A program made the translations under genes and the position numbers. Source: Ophthalmolycus amberensis (lineage: Eukaryota; Chordata; Actinopteri; Perciformes; Zoarcidae). Taken from it: DNA of 64,000 nt. The stretch lies in contig JAFEUB010001216.1 of the NCBI GenBank assembly GCA_024529925.1, positions 907,501 through 971,500 of the forward strand. Reading direction: 5' to 3'. Below the pieces are notes generated by a model. That model worked only from the letters and a program-made list of their open reading frames with translations. It was not told the DNA's origin and searched no databases. The stretch's first letter is position 1. Each line of letters opens with the position of its first letter. Positions 34,501 to 48,400 of this stretch are shown one piece after another.

Positions 34501-37500
34501 ATTCATAGCAATTTTTTCGCATCTCGACGTGGACGTAGTTTGTTATTGCAAAGAACGTTTTGTTAGTACAAAACGTTCTAGAGCGAGAGATGTTTCATAA
34601 TCCACAGGTCAAATTTCCAATTTCATTTGCATTTTTATCTCCACTACTGGTAAGGCTGAATCTCACAATAGCTAAATGATCAGTGTGCTGTTTGTTAGCT
34701 TGGCGCTAATCAAGGCAAGGCAAGGCAAGGCAAGGCAAGGCAAGGCAAGGCAAGGCAAGTTTATTTGTATAGCACATTTCAACAACAAGGTAATTCAAAG
34801 TGCTTCACATAAAACCATTAAAAGCATCAAAACACAAGGCAAAAGAAAAGGAGATTTCAAAAACAATTAAAAAACAGTGTAAGAAATAAAATGCAGTAGT
34901 AAAATGCAGAAATGCAGGAAATTGATTAATATATTAATTGAACGTGGTTCAATTAAAGGCAGCAGCAAACAGAAAGGTCTTCAATCTTGATTTAAATGAG
35001 CTGAGGGTCTCAGCAGACCTGCAGCTTTCTGGGACTTTGTTCCAGATATGTGGAGCAGAAAAACTGAACGCTGCTTCTCCATGTTTAGTTCTGACTCTGG
35101 GAACAGAAAGTAGACCGGTCCCAGACGACCTGAGGGGTCGGGATGGTTCATAAGGTAGCAGCAGATCGGAGATGTATTTTGGTCCCAAACCATTCAGTGC
35201 TTTGTAAACCAACAGCAGGATTTTAAAGTCAATTCTTTGTTGGACAGGAAGCCAGTGCAAAGACCTCAGAACTGGAGTGATGTGGTCCACCCTCCTGGTC
35301 TTAGTGAGGACTCGAGCTGCAGCGTTCTGAATCAGCTGCAGCTTTCTGACGGATTTTTTACAGAGACCTGTAAACACACCGTTACAGTAGTCCAGTCTGC
35401 TGAAGATAAATGCATGGACAAGTTTTTCCAAATCCTGTTGAGACATAAGTCCCTCTAATCCTTGATATATTCTTCAGGTGATAGTAGGCTGATTTTGTAA
35501 TTGTCTTGATATGGCTGTTCAGGTTGAGGTCTGAATCCATAACTACACCTAGATTTCTGGCTTGGTTTGTGGGTTTTAACATCAGTGACTGAAGCTGAGC
35601 GGTGATTTTCAATTGTTCGTCCTTGGTACCAAAAACAATTACTTCTGTTTTATCTTTGTTTAATTGAAGAAAATTCTGGCACATCCAGTTGTTGATTTGT
35701 TCAATGCAGTTACCCAGCCCTTGTATGGGATTATAGTCCCCTGGTGACATAGTTATGTAGATTTGTGTGTCGTCTGCATAATTATGATAACACACTTTGT
35801 TGTTTTCCATAATCTGAGCTAGTGGAAGCATGTAGATGTTGAACAGAGGGGGCCCCAGTATTGAACCTTGGGGAACACCACATGTCATTTTAGTCAGCTC
35901 TGATGTGTAATCAGCTACAGACACAAAGTCTTCTCGGCCCTTCAAGTAGGATTCAAACCAGTTAAGTGCTGTGCCAGAGAGTCCCACCCAGATTTTTAGT
36001 CTTTCTAGGAGTATGGCATGGTCGACCGTGTCGAATGCAGCACTGAGATCTAGTAACACTAAGACTGAACTTCTGCCATTGTCTATGTTTAAGTGGATGT
36101 CGTTGAAAACCTTAACAAGAGCAGTTTCAGTGCTGTGGTGCTGTCGAAAGCCTGACTGGAAAAACATCAAAGCAGTTATTTACGGCCAAGAAGTCGGTCA
36201 GCTGTTGGAAAACCGCTTTTTCAATTATTTTACTTAAAAATGGGAGGTTTGATATTGGCCTATAATTTTTCATCGTTGCGGAGTCTAAACTAGCTTTCTT
36301 TAGGAGTGGTTTAATAACTGCAGTTTTTAGGGCTTGTGGGAAGACACCTGAGAGAAGGGATGTGTTTACAATTCTAATCAGATGATTCCGCAGTTTTATT
36401 CCACTGAGTTTCAGACTGGAACTGTCCTGTCTGCTTTCATATTCCTGACTGGTCTGATGCGAGCGTTCATGCTTGTCTTTGTATGTGTGTGTATGTGCGT
36501 GTGTGCGTGTGTGCGTGTGTATGTGAATTTGGATGAAGAAGGATCCGAACGTGACCTACTTAAACACACACACACATGCAGGCTTGTTATGCTAATGTCT
36601 GTGATTCTCTGCATAATAATAATGCAGTGTGATGTCTAATGTTGCCGTCAGCAGAAGCGCACTTTAAGTCTATGTCGCTCTCCCTCTCTGTGGATAAGGA
36701 TTTGTTTTTAAGATGCAGATGAAGGTAGTGGGACATGTTCTCCTCCCAGTAGGATCACTGGTGTATTAATACCAGAGTTCTTCCAGGCTTCATCTTCAGC
36801 TGCAGTGGGAAGCCAGTGAGGGATCCTGTCCCTCTGGCCTAAAAGCTACTTGTACCGACCTTCACCACTTTGGAGCAAATAGTCAGTTGGTACTGAGAGA
36901 GATATTTCTTCATTGCTAATTTTTTTGATGGAGTAAGGACGGGGTTAGCTTAGCCAATTAACATGTTGCATAGCCTCATGTTTGTTTAACCGGTAGCTTA
37001 AGGAGGTGTTATGTGCTGGAATACAGTGCTGCAGGGATGATGTATTTTTCTAAACTAACCCCGGAAGTCAGCATCACTCCGGTTCCCTCGACAAAAAGCC
37101 AAACGGACTTTTCCATTGGATTTAGGATTATTGCAGAAAATAAGATCTGTGGCAAACAAATGTTCATGATACTTGAAATTTTTATTCAGCAAGATAATCT
37201 TCACAAATGAACATCGCTTTTATGATTCTTGAAGCATGAATGCATTCACCAGAAGTAAAAAGGATATAAACAAACTACGCTATGGTCACATGACCTTAAG
37301 TCACCACCACTAAGCTCGTCTACTGGTTGGCGTGATAACGTTTTATAGTCTCATTTAGCCACTTGATAGCAACCGCCTTTTTTAAGACACATCAAAACTT
37401 CTTCTTCATCAAAAATCTTTTAAGCTTATGTTAACCACAGACTTTATTTCAGGCATCGAACCAAAAACCCATTAAAAAAACCATTGACTTTGAGCCGAGG

Positions 37501-39285
37501 GAACCAGAAGTGCAAAAAGGCTGACTCCTGGTTTTAGGACTCTTTCCTGCAGCACTCTGTAAAGATAATGTATATTAAATTACAAACATAAGACAGTAAG
37601 TTATTTTTAAAGAAAGATTTCCCAAATTCTCAGGTCCCAGCTTTTGAAATGTGAATATTTTCTGTTTTGAAGATGTCTCCTGAAGGCATTTTTTACTATT
37701 TACTGAAGTAAAAAAATACAAAAACATGTTGGATGCAGCTGTTCAGCCGTCGGAAAGGTGTGGAGATGGGAGGGGGCTTCACACGCACTTCAAGAAGCAC
37801 TCCTGTTGAAGCATGCTGATGCCTTTACCGTCTGTGGCTGGAGTCAGTTACAGTGAACACCTGAAACATCGGATATCACACTTTGTTATTTATTGACGGT
37901 GAACCAGCTGGTTTTGTGTGCCTCAATTTCTCTCTCTCAAACACACTTGTGCTCTGTGTAACGGGAGACGATGTGAACCAACAACAACTGCAACAACACA
38001 CACTCACACACTCACACACACTTTCTCGTTCTCCTTCAGTGTGTATGTCTCCCTTTTTGTCTCTCTCTTTTTCCCTCTCTCCCTCACACACACACTCTCT
38101 CTCTCTATCTCTCTCTCTCTTTCCCTCTCTCCCTCTCTCTCTTTCGTCCCCAAGGATAGAGTTTCTTCTCTGTGGAAGAAATGGCAGCAGAGGATTACGT
38201 AAGAAGTAACACACACACACACACACACACACCTGACGCTCAGGGTTTGGGCATTCAGATAGCGATGACACATGCCACTCTTAGTCCAGTCACCTGATAC
38301 ACACTCTCTCTCGCTCACACACACTATGAGTTGTGAGTGTGCATGTCTTTTGCTTTTTGGTTGGTAAAAAGACGAGAACAGATTAACAGAAACAGACCGA
38401 GGACAGCAGAGTACAGTATAGGACGGAGTAGAGTAGTAGAATACATATGGTCAGAGGGGGGGAGGAAAAAGTGAATCTGGATCGAGATAAAGAAGGGCGT
38501 CTGGTTCAGGTAGGAACCTCCCATTTAAATAAATGTCATCATCTTCGGCGCCGTGCTCCCCTTCCTCAGCCTCAGGCTTCATCACTTCCTTCTGTCTGTG
38601 TGAGAAATGTCTATCGCTGCTGTCGGTTTCACTTTAACTGCGTCCCTTCACATCCCTTCACAGTCTGATTAACTGCACCAGATGCTCAGTTGGATGATGA
38701 TATAATGAAGCTGTAATAATGATACACTGACACTTACACAGAAAACACCACGTCGCACAACTCGTCTCCAGCACACCATTCACACCTTTATTCACCAAAC
38801 TCTGAAATAAGTTGTTTAATATCGAGAGGTGGACGAGATTTGAGCAATCTGTGTTTTGAAAAATGAGGTTGAAAGAATGCCAGATTTGTTGTTTGTATTG
38901 ACTTTTCTCCTAACACTACAGAAACCTCCCCTTTAAAAGAATGAAACTTTTTTTAGTATACACAGTATATGCTATGAGTGATGGATTTGATGATTCCCTA
39001 TGGATGTTGATAAGGAGTTCTCTTATAACATAAGCAAGGTGTAACTTACTCTGACTAGGTTTCATTTTGATCTTGTATTCAGATCCTCCTTGTCCAACTT
39101 GATTATCTTTTGTTGTTATATTTGTGTATAACTTTATTGATTTTGTTGGTATGTCAGTGGATTTGTATATACTTTGGTAATTCTTTAATATTTTGTATTT
39201 CTTGTTTTTGTGATTTTCTATGCAGGCAAAGCAGTATCGGAAGAATTACTCAGATCAATTACAAACAAAAGTAGCAACCAGACTG

Positions 39286-39316
<31 letters not shown>

Positions 39317-42300
39317 GATATAGCATAGCATAGCACTTTTTTATAAAGTGTTACTGTTGTAGTTGGATATGATGAATTTAGAAAACATGATGAATTGTCA
39401 TCATGTTTTGAACCTAAAATCTGCACTCTCCGCTGCATTTATTAAATATGATCACCCTTTAATTTATGATTCATTTGTTTAGTTTTTGTGAAAAAAATCC
39501 TTCTCAAGTCTTGATGGTTTATAATTGTGTCCTAATCTCATCAATGCAGTGAAAATAAGCCTGTTTCGAAGCAAATCAATCAGGTTTCATGTCTTATTTC
39601 AGATAACACACCTTATACCTTATAGACACAACCAGTTTTTAGTCGGGTTCACTTGAATTATAACAGGTTGATATACTAATACTAACACTGTATTAATACT
39701 GATAGTAGACTAACGTATCTTTTACCCCACTACAAATATTGTACTTTTTACTCCAACACATTTCTTTAACATCCATAATACTAGTAGCTTAAGTTACACA
39801 AGAAAGCCATTATACATTAAAATCCGGCAGGATAGAAATAGTTGCTCCGCCTCAACCTGCTACAACATAAAAATTCTGCTTATACTTTTTGCATTAGGGA
39901 TAATAATCCAATAATGAAATGCATAATATTATATATTTTCTACCATGTGAAAGGTAAAGTATTTGAGCTAGTGGGCTTTGTTTGACACAATTAAGAGAAT
40001 TGTTTCACCGTCTGTCTCTACATTACCATGCTGTTCCTTTGATGATTGTAACAAGTTCCTTACCTATTTTATTGATAAGGTAATAGCTATTAGGTCTGGC
40101 ATTCAGCCTAGGATCTGTTCATCTACATGTAGCTCCTCTCAATCTCCGACTGTTCTGGACTCTTTCCAGCCTATCAGCTTTCAATACCTGATGGACTTAA
40201 TTAACAAAACAAAGCCATCATCTTGCCCTCTGGATATAATACCATCCTCTCTATTGAAGAAAGTTCTGCTAATTATTGCCCCTGCAGTAACATCTATTGT
40301 CAATTCCTCATTGTCTACAGGAATTGTCCTGTCCTATTTTAAACATGCCACTATCCAGCCTATATTAAAGAAACCCAACTTAGATCAGGCATTGCCTATG
40401 AACTACAGGCCCATATCAAAACTGCCTTTCCTGTCGAAAATCTCAGAGAAAGTGGTGGCCAACCAACTTACTGCTGCACTGGAGAGGCACAACATATACG
40501 ACAAATTCCAGTCTGGGTTTCGTAAGCAACACTCTACTGAAACCGCTCTCCTGAGGGTTTCAAATGACATTCTCATGTCTTCTGATGCAGGTGACTGCTC
40601 TGTGTTACTACTTCTGGACCTCAGTTCTGTATTCAACACTGTAGACCATAACATCCTGATTAAGAGGCTACGTGATTGGGTTGGCATATCTGGCATAGCG
40701 TTAGACTGGTTTACATCTTACCTCACTGACAGAACTTTTAACGTCTCTGTGGGTGATTTTGTGTCTGTTACCTCTCCATTGTCTTGTGGCGTACCGCAGG
40801 GCTCGGTTCTGGGGCCTCTGTTATTTTCCCTGTACTTGCTACCTTTGGGACAGATTATAAAAAGTTACAATGTTGCCTATCATTTATATGCAGATGATAT
40901 CCAACTCCATCTGTCATTCAAACCCAGTGAGGCCTTCACATTAACTCCTGGACTGTGTCAATGCCATCAGAGACTGAACGGCAGAAAACTGCTTACAACT
41001 TAATGACAATAAGACGGAGGTTCTAGTTATTGCACCGGATGAGTTTGTCCCTATGATCAGGCAGAGTATTGGTCCACTCTCCTCTGCTGGCCATTACAAC
41101 CTGCGCAATCTAGGGATTTTCTTTGAACGATCCATGTCGTTTGACCCCCATGTTAAGCAGCTGTCCAGATCATGTTTCTTCCACCTAAGAAATATCAGTA
41201 AACTGAGATCTGTAGTATCAACACCTGAACTAGAGATGATCATACACACATGTATCTCTTCACGCATTGACTACTGTAACACACTTTTCTCATCACTCAG
41301 TGTATCTGCTCTTGCAGGTCATCCAAAACGCTGCCGCCAGATTACTCACCAGGACAAATCGACAGTCTCACATCACCCCCGTACTCCGATCTCTCAACTG
41401 GCTCCCTGTAGCATTTGGGATACACTTTAAAATTCTCACCCTCACTTATGGGGCGTTCACACCGGTCGCGTTGATTTTTTGACGCGCGTCGAGATTACAT
41501 ACAAAGTCTATGCACAGACGCGATGAGACTGGCGCGCCGCGATTTTGCGATGGCGCGGCGCGTTGGACGCGTTATTGCAGTGCGGTGGACGCGGTGGACG
41601 CGTTGGACGCCGCAAAATCGCCAACGCGCAAGTTGAAATTTTTCAACTTCTGCGAAATAATCGCGTGACGCTGTGGCGCGATAGCCTATCAGCGTTGAGT
41701 TGCTGCTCCCGTCATCAGTGCCGTAGCTCCTGCCGGTGCTGAATCACAAACAACAATGGAGGACAAATTAATAGTGGCGGTTTGTGGGTTCCCCGAGCTC
41801 TACGATACCTCATATCAATAGAGACCGGACCAAACTACGTGTATACATGTGTGTGTGTAAACCATACGGTACAAACAATGAATAGACGCTGCCGTATTTA
41901 CGTCTACGTGACGTTATTGAGTGCTGGTGGAGCTGCTACGATGTTAGCATAGCCTAGCACCGATCCATCAGAGCTCCATTGAGAAAACAAGTAGCCTACA
42001 AATCGGCATCATTATGTAGTTATTTCGGAGTCCCTTTTTGTCGGAGAAGACAAGTACAAATCGGCATCATTATGTAGTTATTTCGGAGTCCCTTTTTGTC
42101 GGAGAAGACAAGTACAAATCGGCATCATTATGTAGTTATTTCGGAGTCCCTTTTTGTCGGTTTATTTTCCGTTGAATCACAGCCAAATCAGTTTATGTTG
42201 TGTTCCTACAGCTGTAAACAGCGACCGGTGGCTTGCTAGACACAGTGAATACAGCTCGATACAATCCACGGAGCTCCTCTGAACAATATTATGAACCAGA

Positions 42301-45300
42301 CATGACTGCGTTTGGCATTCCGACGTTTGAGGGACTTCCACAACACGTACAAAGCAGCAATTGTCCTTATTCCTTTCACGGTTGATAGCGGAAAGTAATG
42401 GCGGCCAGGTGAACGGCTTCCAGTCGATCAACCACGCCCCCTCTCCGGCGCTACGAGATTTTGCGGCGTTTGGTCTGAACACGACCGGCGGCGCGTTGGA
42501 CGCTTTTTTGCAGTGCGTTGGACGCGATTTTGCAGCGCGTCAAAAAATCAACGCGACCGGTGTGAACGCAGCATTACAGAGCACTACACGGACAGGCTCC
42601 TACATATGTAGCTGATCTACTTCACACCTATTCACCCGCCCGCGCTCTCAGGTCAAACGTTTTAGGTCTTCTGTCTGTCCCACGCACACGCCTTAAGACC
42701 CGTGGTGACCGAGCTTTTGAGGCAGTAGCACCGAGGCGGTGGAATTTTCTGCCTGCACCTCTACAGCTCGCAGATTCTGTAAACACTTTCAGAAACCAGC
42801 TCAAAACGCACCTCTTTAGACTAGCGTTTGGGTAAAACCCATGTCCTAGACCTGCTTTTAAACTATGTTATAATTTTGTATTTTTCTGTGTGTATGTAAA
42901 TTATTGGCCCTATGGTCACATTGTGTTTTTATGCTTGTAATTTCTGCCCTGTTAAGCACTTCGTGACTTTTGTCTGTGAAAAGCGCTTTATGAATACATT
43001 TTACTTACTTACTTACTTACTTTCAAAATATCAGTCAACTGTAAGTTTGCAAGCTCATTAGCTCATTAGCTTATTATCTAGGGCGACAATAAATTCAGAA
43101 ATATTTGTTGCATGGACTCTGTTTCATAATCATTCCTCTTTAGTGGAGCAGTTTATATCAAACTGGATGGTGCAACGCAGCAAATAAGCAACTATATGTT
43201 CCTCTGTTTCGGATTTTCAGGCTCTTTATTCCCTCAAAGGTCGGCTCTGTCAACTCGGCTTACTAATGTTTAAAAATCTTTTCATGGATTTAAAGTGAAT
43301 CCTCTGTATATGTTAAAGCTGAAATCTGTACAACAACAAAAGAGCCATGTTGATTAACGACTACATGACTGCTGCAGGATATCAAAGTATCTCTGTCATT
43401 CAGAAAAGCACCGGTATGACTGAGACACTTTGATATCTGCTTTAAAATATTTAGAGCGTAACTGTTTCACAGAGGACCCCCCCCCCCCCCCACCCCACCC
43501 CACCCCCTCTAACACACACACACACACAAGAAGGTGGTAGTGCAGTTGAAATACTAAGTTATTAGCCAGCTGGTTGCTATGTGCAAGTAATATTTTAATT
43601 ACGCCTATCTGGCACTGTGTGTTTGTGTATAAGTCGCCCAAAAAAACTTTTTTTTTCTTTCCCTTCCTTCATTTTTGTCCTATCTCAAACCGGCATGCAG
43701 CTCATGGTGACAGACGTCGTTCTGTCGCTACGTTTCCTTTCACAGTATAGGTTCAGGCTGCGCGACAGCAGCATGCTGTGTAACGTTCACAACATATTAA
43801 GCTGTTAAGTTGAAAAATGCCAAGCTGTTTTGAATCTTTCTGTCTTTCTTTTTTTTTCAAAGGAAGATGTCATTTTCTCTAGTTGGTTTGCTAAAGTATC
43901 ACTATAATTTAAATATACCACAGTGTCTTAGTCCATTCATAGCTTGAGGTGTACCGTTTTTAAAACAAAACTGAAAAGGTCTTGCTTCTAAGTTTATTCC
44001 TCTCTACTTTTTAAAAATCTTATCTGTTTGTGGAAAAGCAAACCAGAAGACAAACACAAGCACACACAAAGGGTAAGAGAATAACGTTATGGTAATTTGT
44101 TCTTGCATTCTTGCATTATAGCTGAAAAAAAGGGATCCTCTAGGAGGTTCAACGAGTTACTGAAGTGGTGATATTGTTTGTTTATGAAGTTTAAGAGTCC
44201 ATATTTTACAAGAATATGTCATTTTAAGAATAATAACCAGATAACTGAAGTTATTTGTGGATAAACCATCGCCAACACAAGTCATTATTCCAGAGTATTT
44301 ATAAATGGATTTTTGTTTTAAACTGCTGTGATGCATATTGGCTCATCACTACACCTCTCCACAGCCTCGATCACTTTTTTATAACCGTAGAAACACCAGG
44401 GATGTTCTGTTTGACATTTCCTGCAATGTGACGCTTGTCCCATTTGGATTCATAAACCAGTGGGGGGATGTGAGTAATTCAATATCAGACACACTTCCTA
44501 GAAACCACAGCCATTGGCTACATTATGGGGGGTGGTTTGTGACAGATGACACAGAGCTCTGCAGGTCAGATCGGTTACAGGAGCCTCAGTCTGCAGCTGA
44601 CGATACAGCCGAGCCGATTTTCCTTCTTACGTCTTCATCATATGACAATGTGTGTGTGTGTATAAATGTGTCTTTGTGAGGTGTGAATGCCAGAGATAAC
44701 CCTGGCTGTAGCCACAATCATGAATCTTACCACAGCAGATAAAACTGTACTGACCCGCAGGAAACTGGACACGAAGAATCAGAAAGGGTTTACAATGAAT
44801 TCAAAGGCCATTTAATCTCAGCAGCTGCTGATGCCAGCAAACACTACACCGGTAAAAGACACTTTGATCACTTACAGTTTAAGAACTGCATTTAAAATGT
44901 TGAAATTCTGCAGCAAAATAAACAATTCAATGGAACAGCTGTGGTTAGAGGCTAGCTCTGCACATCTTCATGCTGCATTATCCAGGATAAGTATGGTGTG
45001 CAAGGCCCCTGACCTCTGTCGGTGTATTAAACTACTCCGCAACAGAGGGATAGTTTATGGACAGTTGGTGACAGGCGTTGGCCAAGAATTGTGCGAACTA
45101 ATTGTCTGTTTAGCGACAAAGCTATCTAGCTTGCCGGCTCTGAGAACTTGTCTCCCCCTTCAGTCACTCTTTATTGAACGAAATACTGTATAATCCTGAC
45201 TTTTGCTGTTTTACTTTTCTCTTACTATGCTTATGGTGATCGTCATGCACCAAAACACCAAGGCAGATTGCTTGTATGTGATCTGATTTATTAGTATCAG

Positions 45301-45396
45301 ACTAAACTGGTCGTCTCCATGCAAATGCAGGAGCAGATGTGTGGCAGTATTTATAGCAACTTCTTAGATCAGCAACTTACTGTAAGACAGAAGGGC

Positions 45397-45460
<64 letters not shown>

Positions 45461-48400
45461 GTGATGTAACAAGATCTCAGAGGACAGGAGGACAGAATTA
45501 AAACGACCCTGTCACCACACCATTCATCACACACGCACCTACCAAAACATATCTCTGATTCATACTGATACAGGAAAACATGTCAGACTGCACTCTTAAT
45601 ACGATTCTGTTTTCAGTATGTCATACATTCACATTGTAAAAATGACAAAATTAAGCGCAGGATATCAATCACTGGATATTCGAGTACAGTGTTGATGGAC
45701 ACTGAAAAAATAATACCGGAGTCCGCTAAAGGAGTCCCGGAGAAGGCTTCAATGGTCACTTCAGGATGTTCAAGGGGTCTTTGTTGTGGTTTAAATTGTC
45801 CTTGAGGAGATTATATGGGTCCTTAAGGAGGTTCAAATGGTCCTTCAGGTAGTTTCAGAGGTCCTTGAAGAGATTGTAAGGCTTCCATTGTCCGAGAATT
45901 CAACATTGGTGACTACTGCTCTACGATGGTCCTTGAGGGGTTCCTGAGGTGGTTTCAGTGGTCCAGTTGGTTCTTGTGTTATTTGAGTTAGAATGTCCTG
46001 AAATGTCCTTCTAAGGTTTATTTAAGGTGGTTCAAATGGTCCTTGCATTGGTTTCAATGCTGCTTGAGAAGGTTGTAAAGGCGTCACTGTGGTTCGGAAG
46101 GGGGTTTAGTTTTGAGGGGCCCCAAAGGTCATGGTGAAGTCTTTCTTGATAAAACACTAAGGTTACTCAAGGGAGCTCCAGTGGTTCTTCTGGATGTTTC
46201 AGGCGGTCTTGCAATGGATTCAGAATTCCTTGATCGGATCTTGTTTTCTGTGAGTGGTCCTTCAGGAGGTTCTGAGGTCTTTCAAGGTCTAATGATAGAG
46301 GTGGTTACAGTGGTCTTTCAGGAGGTTGCAGGGGTTCCTCTGTCCCACAATGCAATGCTTAACAAGGAGGAAGAAGTCACATGTTAATAACAATGTAAAT
46401 ATAACTGCTGGTTTGGTGGTGTACTTTAGTTAGTCCTTATGGTGCGTTCACACCAAACGCGTCACGTATTTGCGTCATTTGCGCCGCCGGTCAAAACGCC
46501 GGGGACCATTTGTGTTCATTCGCGTGAATCGCGCTGGACGCGGCTTATCGCCCTGAAAGCCGTTCAACTGTCCGCCATTAACCATGAAAAAAATAACCTC
46601 TATTTCTGCTCAGTGCGTGTTATGGAAGTCACAGATATCCCGGGAAACTAAACGGCGTCATGTCTGGGTTCATAATATTGTCCAGAGGAGCTCCATGGAT
46701 TTTATCGAGCTGTATTCACTGTGTCTAGCAAGCCACATGTCGCTGTTTACTACAGCTGTATGAACACAAAATAAACTGATTTGGCTGTGATTTAACGGCA
46801 ATAAACCGACAAAAAGGGACTCCGAAATAACTATGTAATGATGCCGATTTGTACTTGTCTTCTCAATGGAGCTCGGACGGATCGGTGCTAGGCTATGCTA
46901 ACATTGTAGCAGCTCCACCAACACTCAGAATAACGTCATATTGACGTAAATACGGCAGCGTCTATTCATTGTTTGTACCATATGGTTTACACACACACAT
47001 GTACACATAGTTTGGTCCGGTCTCTATTAATATGAGGTATCGTAGAGCTCTGGCTGAACACAGACGGCTACAGTATTTATTTCCTGATTCAACAACGGCA
47101 GGACGTCACTGATGACAGGGGGAGCAACTCAACGCTGATAGGCTGCGAATATTTCGCAGAAGTTGAAAAATTTCAACTCGCGCGTTTGGGGCGATTTGGC
47201 GTTTGATGCGAATTTGCGTCAATCGCACCGCAAATTTGCGTCAATCGCGCCGCGCCATCGCAAATTTGTGCTGCGCCAGTCTCATCGCGTCTGTGCATAG
47301 ACTTTGTATATAATCTACTCGCACGAATAATTTGCGACGCGTTTGGTGTGAACGCACCATAAGTCACTCTCCTGATTACCTCGACATCCTCTGCCAGCAT
47401 GAGAGCAGCATACCTGATTTACAAATTATTGGTACGGTTTAGTTATTGAGAATCTGTTCAAACATCCTCTAAATCAGTTTCGTGACTTTCCCCAAACTCC
47501 CTAAACAGTCACCCACAGACACCTAGCCTAGAGGGTCACATAGCCTACCCCCTTCTGAGACCCTTTATACTGTTATGTAAACTAGTACTAATGCTGACAG
47601 TGCACTCATATCGGTAGGTAGTACATAGTAAATTCATGTTCGGTACTGTTTTGTACTAACGTGATATGATACAAACTGTCCATCAAACTGACTTTTGAAA
47701 CTACTACTCAATACTGCTATAGTAAAAATGTCTACCTCGGCGGCTTGGGTTGGAGTCCACCTCAGGGCCCTTTGCTGCATGTCTCTCTCTTTCCTGTCTG
47801 TCTCTCACTATCAAATAAAGCACAAAAAATGCACAAGTGTTTTAGCAATGACAGTCTACAGGAGTTTACATTTAGTTTACCAGCATTCCATCTTCATTGT
47901 GGCTGCATTATTGAAGTTTAAGCTTTTATGTTGGCAGGTCCACCAAAATGACACATTACACCATCTTTAAATAGACACTAATTTGTATTTACGATCTAAG
48001 TAATCTCCCATCTAATAACAGCACAGTGACTGTGATCTGAGCTGTTTTGTGTCAGGCTACATACATTTGATTGAAGCACTGTGTTGTGTCATGCTGTTCT
48101 GACTTAGCCGTAATTTAATAATGAGCTGTCGTGATGAATACAGACAGTGACTCACAGCTCTGTTATATGAGGATAAACACACAGCAGCATCACAGCACAC
48201 TGCTAATCCACAGCTATCTTAATGCCAGTCGGAAAATATACCCACAGCTGACCCGGCCTGGCCTGGTCTAACCAAACCCCTCAATCCAGTTTATTCAGAT
48301 CAATATTTAAGGGTTAAAACTGGATTCAAACCATGTCACAATGGATTATAGTGCATTTACAATGGGTTAGAATGGGTTATAAGGCATTTATAGTGGGTTA

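Larger units (their letters stand above)
34713..36370 (-). mobile_element. L2-like LINE, 5'-truncated, with (CAAGG)n end
   Basis: The minus strand carries RT motifs followed by the L2 C-terminal block and a 3' end with AAGCACTTTGAATTACCTTG. It terminates in about nine CAAGG (CCTTG) units at 34713-34757. Upstream of the RT frame, minus-strand sequence to about 36370 still reads NYRPISNLPFLSKIIEKAVFQQL but in another frame, showing a frameshift near 36165. It is the reverse-oriented relative of the + strand copies at 40-43 kb and 49.9-51.5 kb. Confidence 0.85.
39969..43024 (+). mobile_element. L2-like LINE interrupted by a Harbinger derivative
   Basis: Runs from the RT region through the C-terminal domain to a 3' UTR and a short (ACTT)n tail at 43001-43022. 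The C-terminal frame is cut at 41448 by the 1125-bp element at 41449-42573 and continues at 42577 (RALHGQAPTYVADLL, then FRNQLKTHLFRLAFG and a stop at about 42834). The flanking TTA is duplicated. A separate frameshift near 40960-41000 divides the RT frame from the next segment. Confidence 0.85.

Noticed and set aside
34676..34870. Open frame with RQGKARQGKARQGK repeats
   Set aside because: Translation of the (CAAGG)n LINE tail.
37876..38324. Arg/Glu-rich minus-strand frames
   Set aside because: Translations of CT-rich low-complexity DNA.
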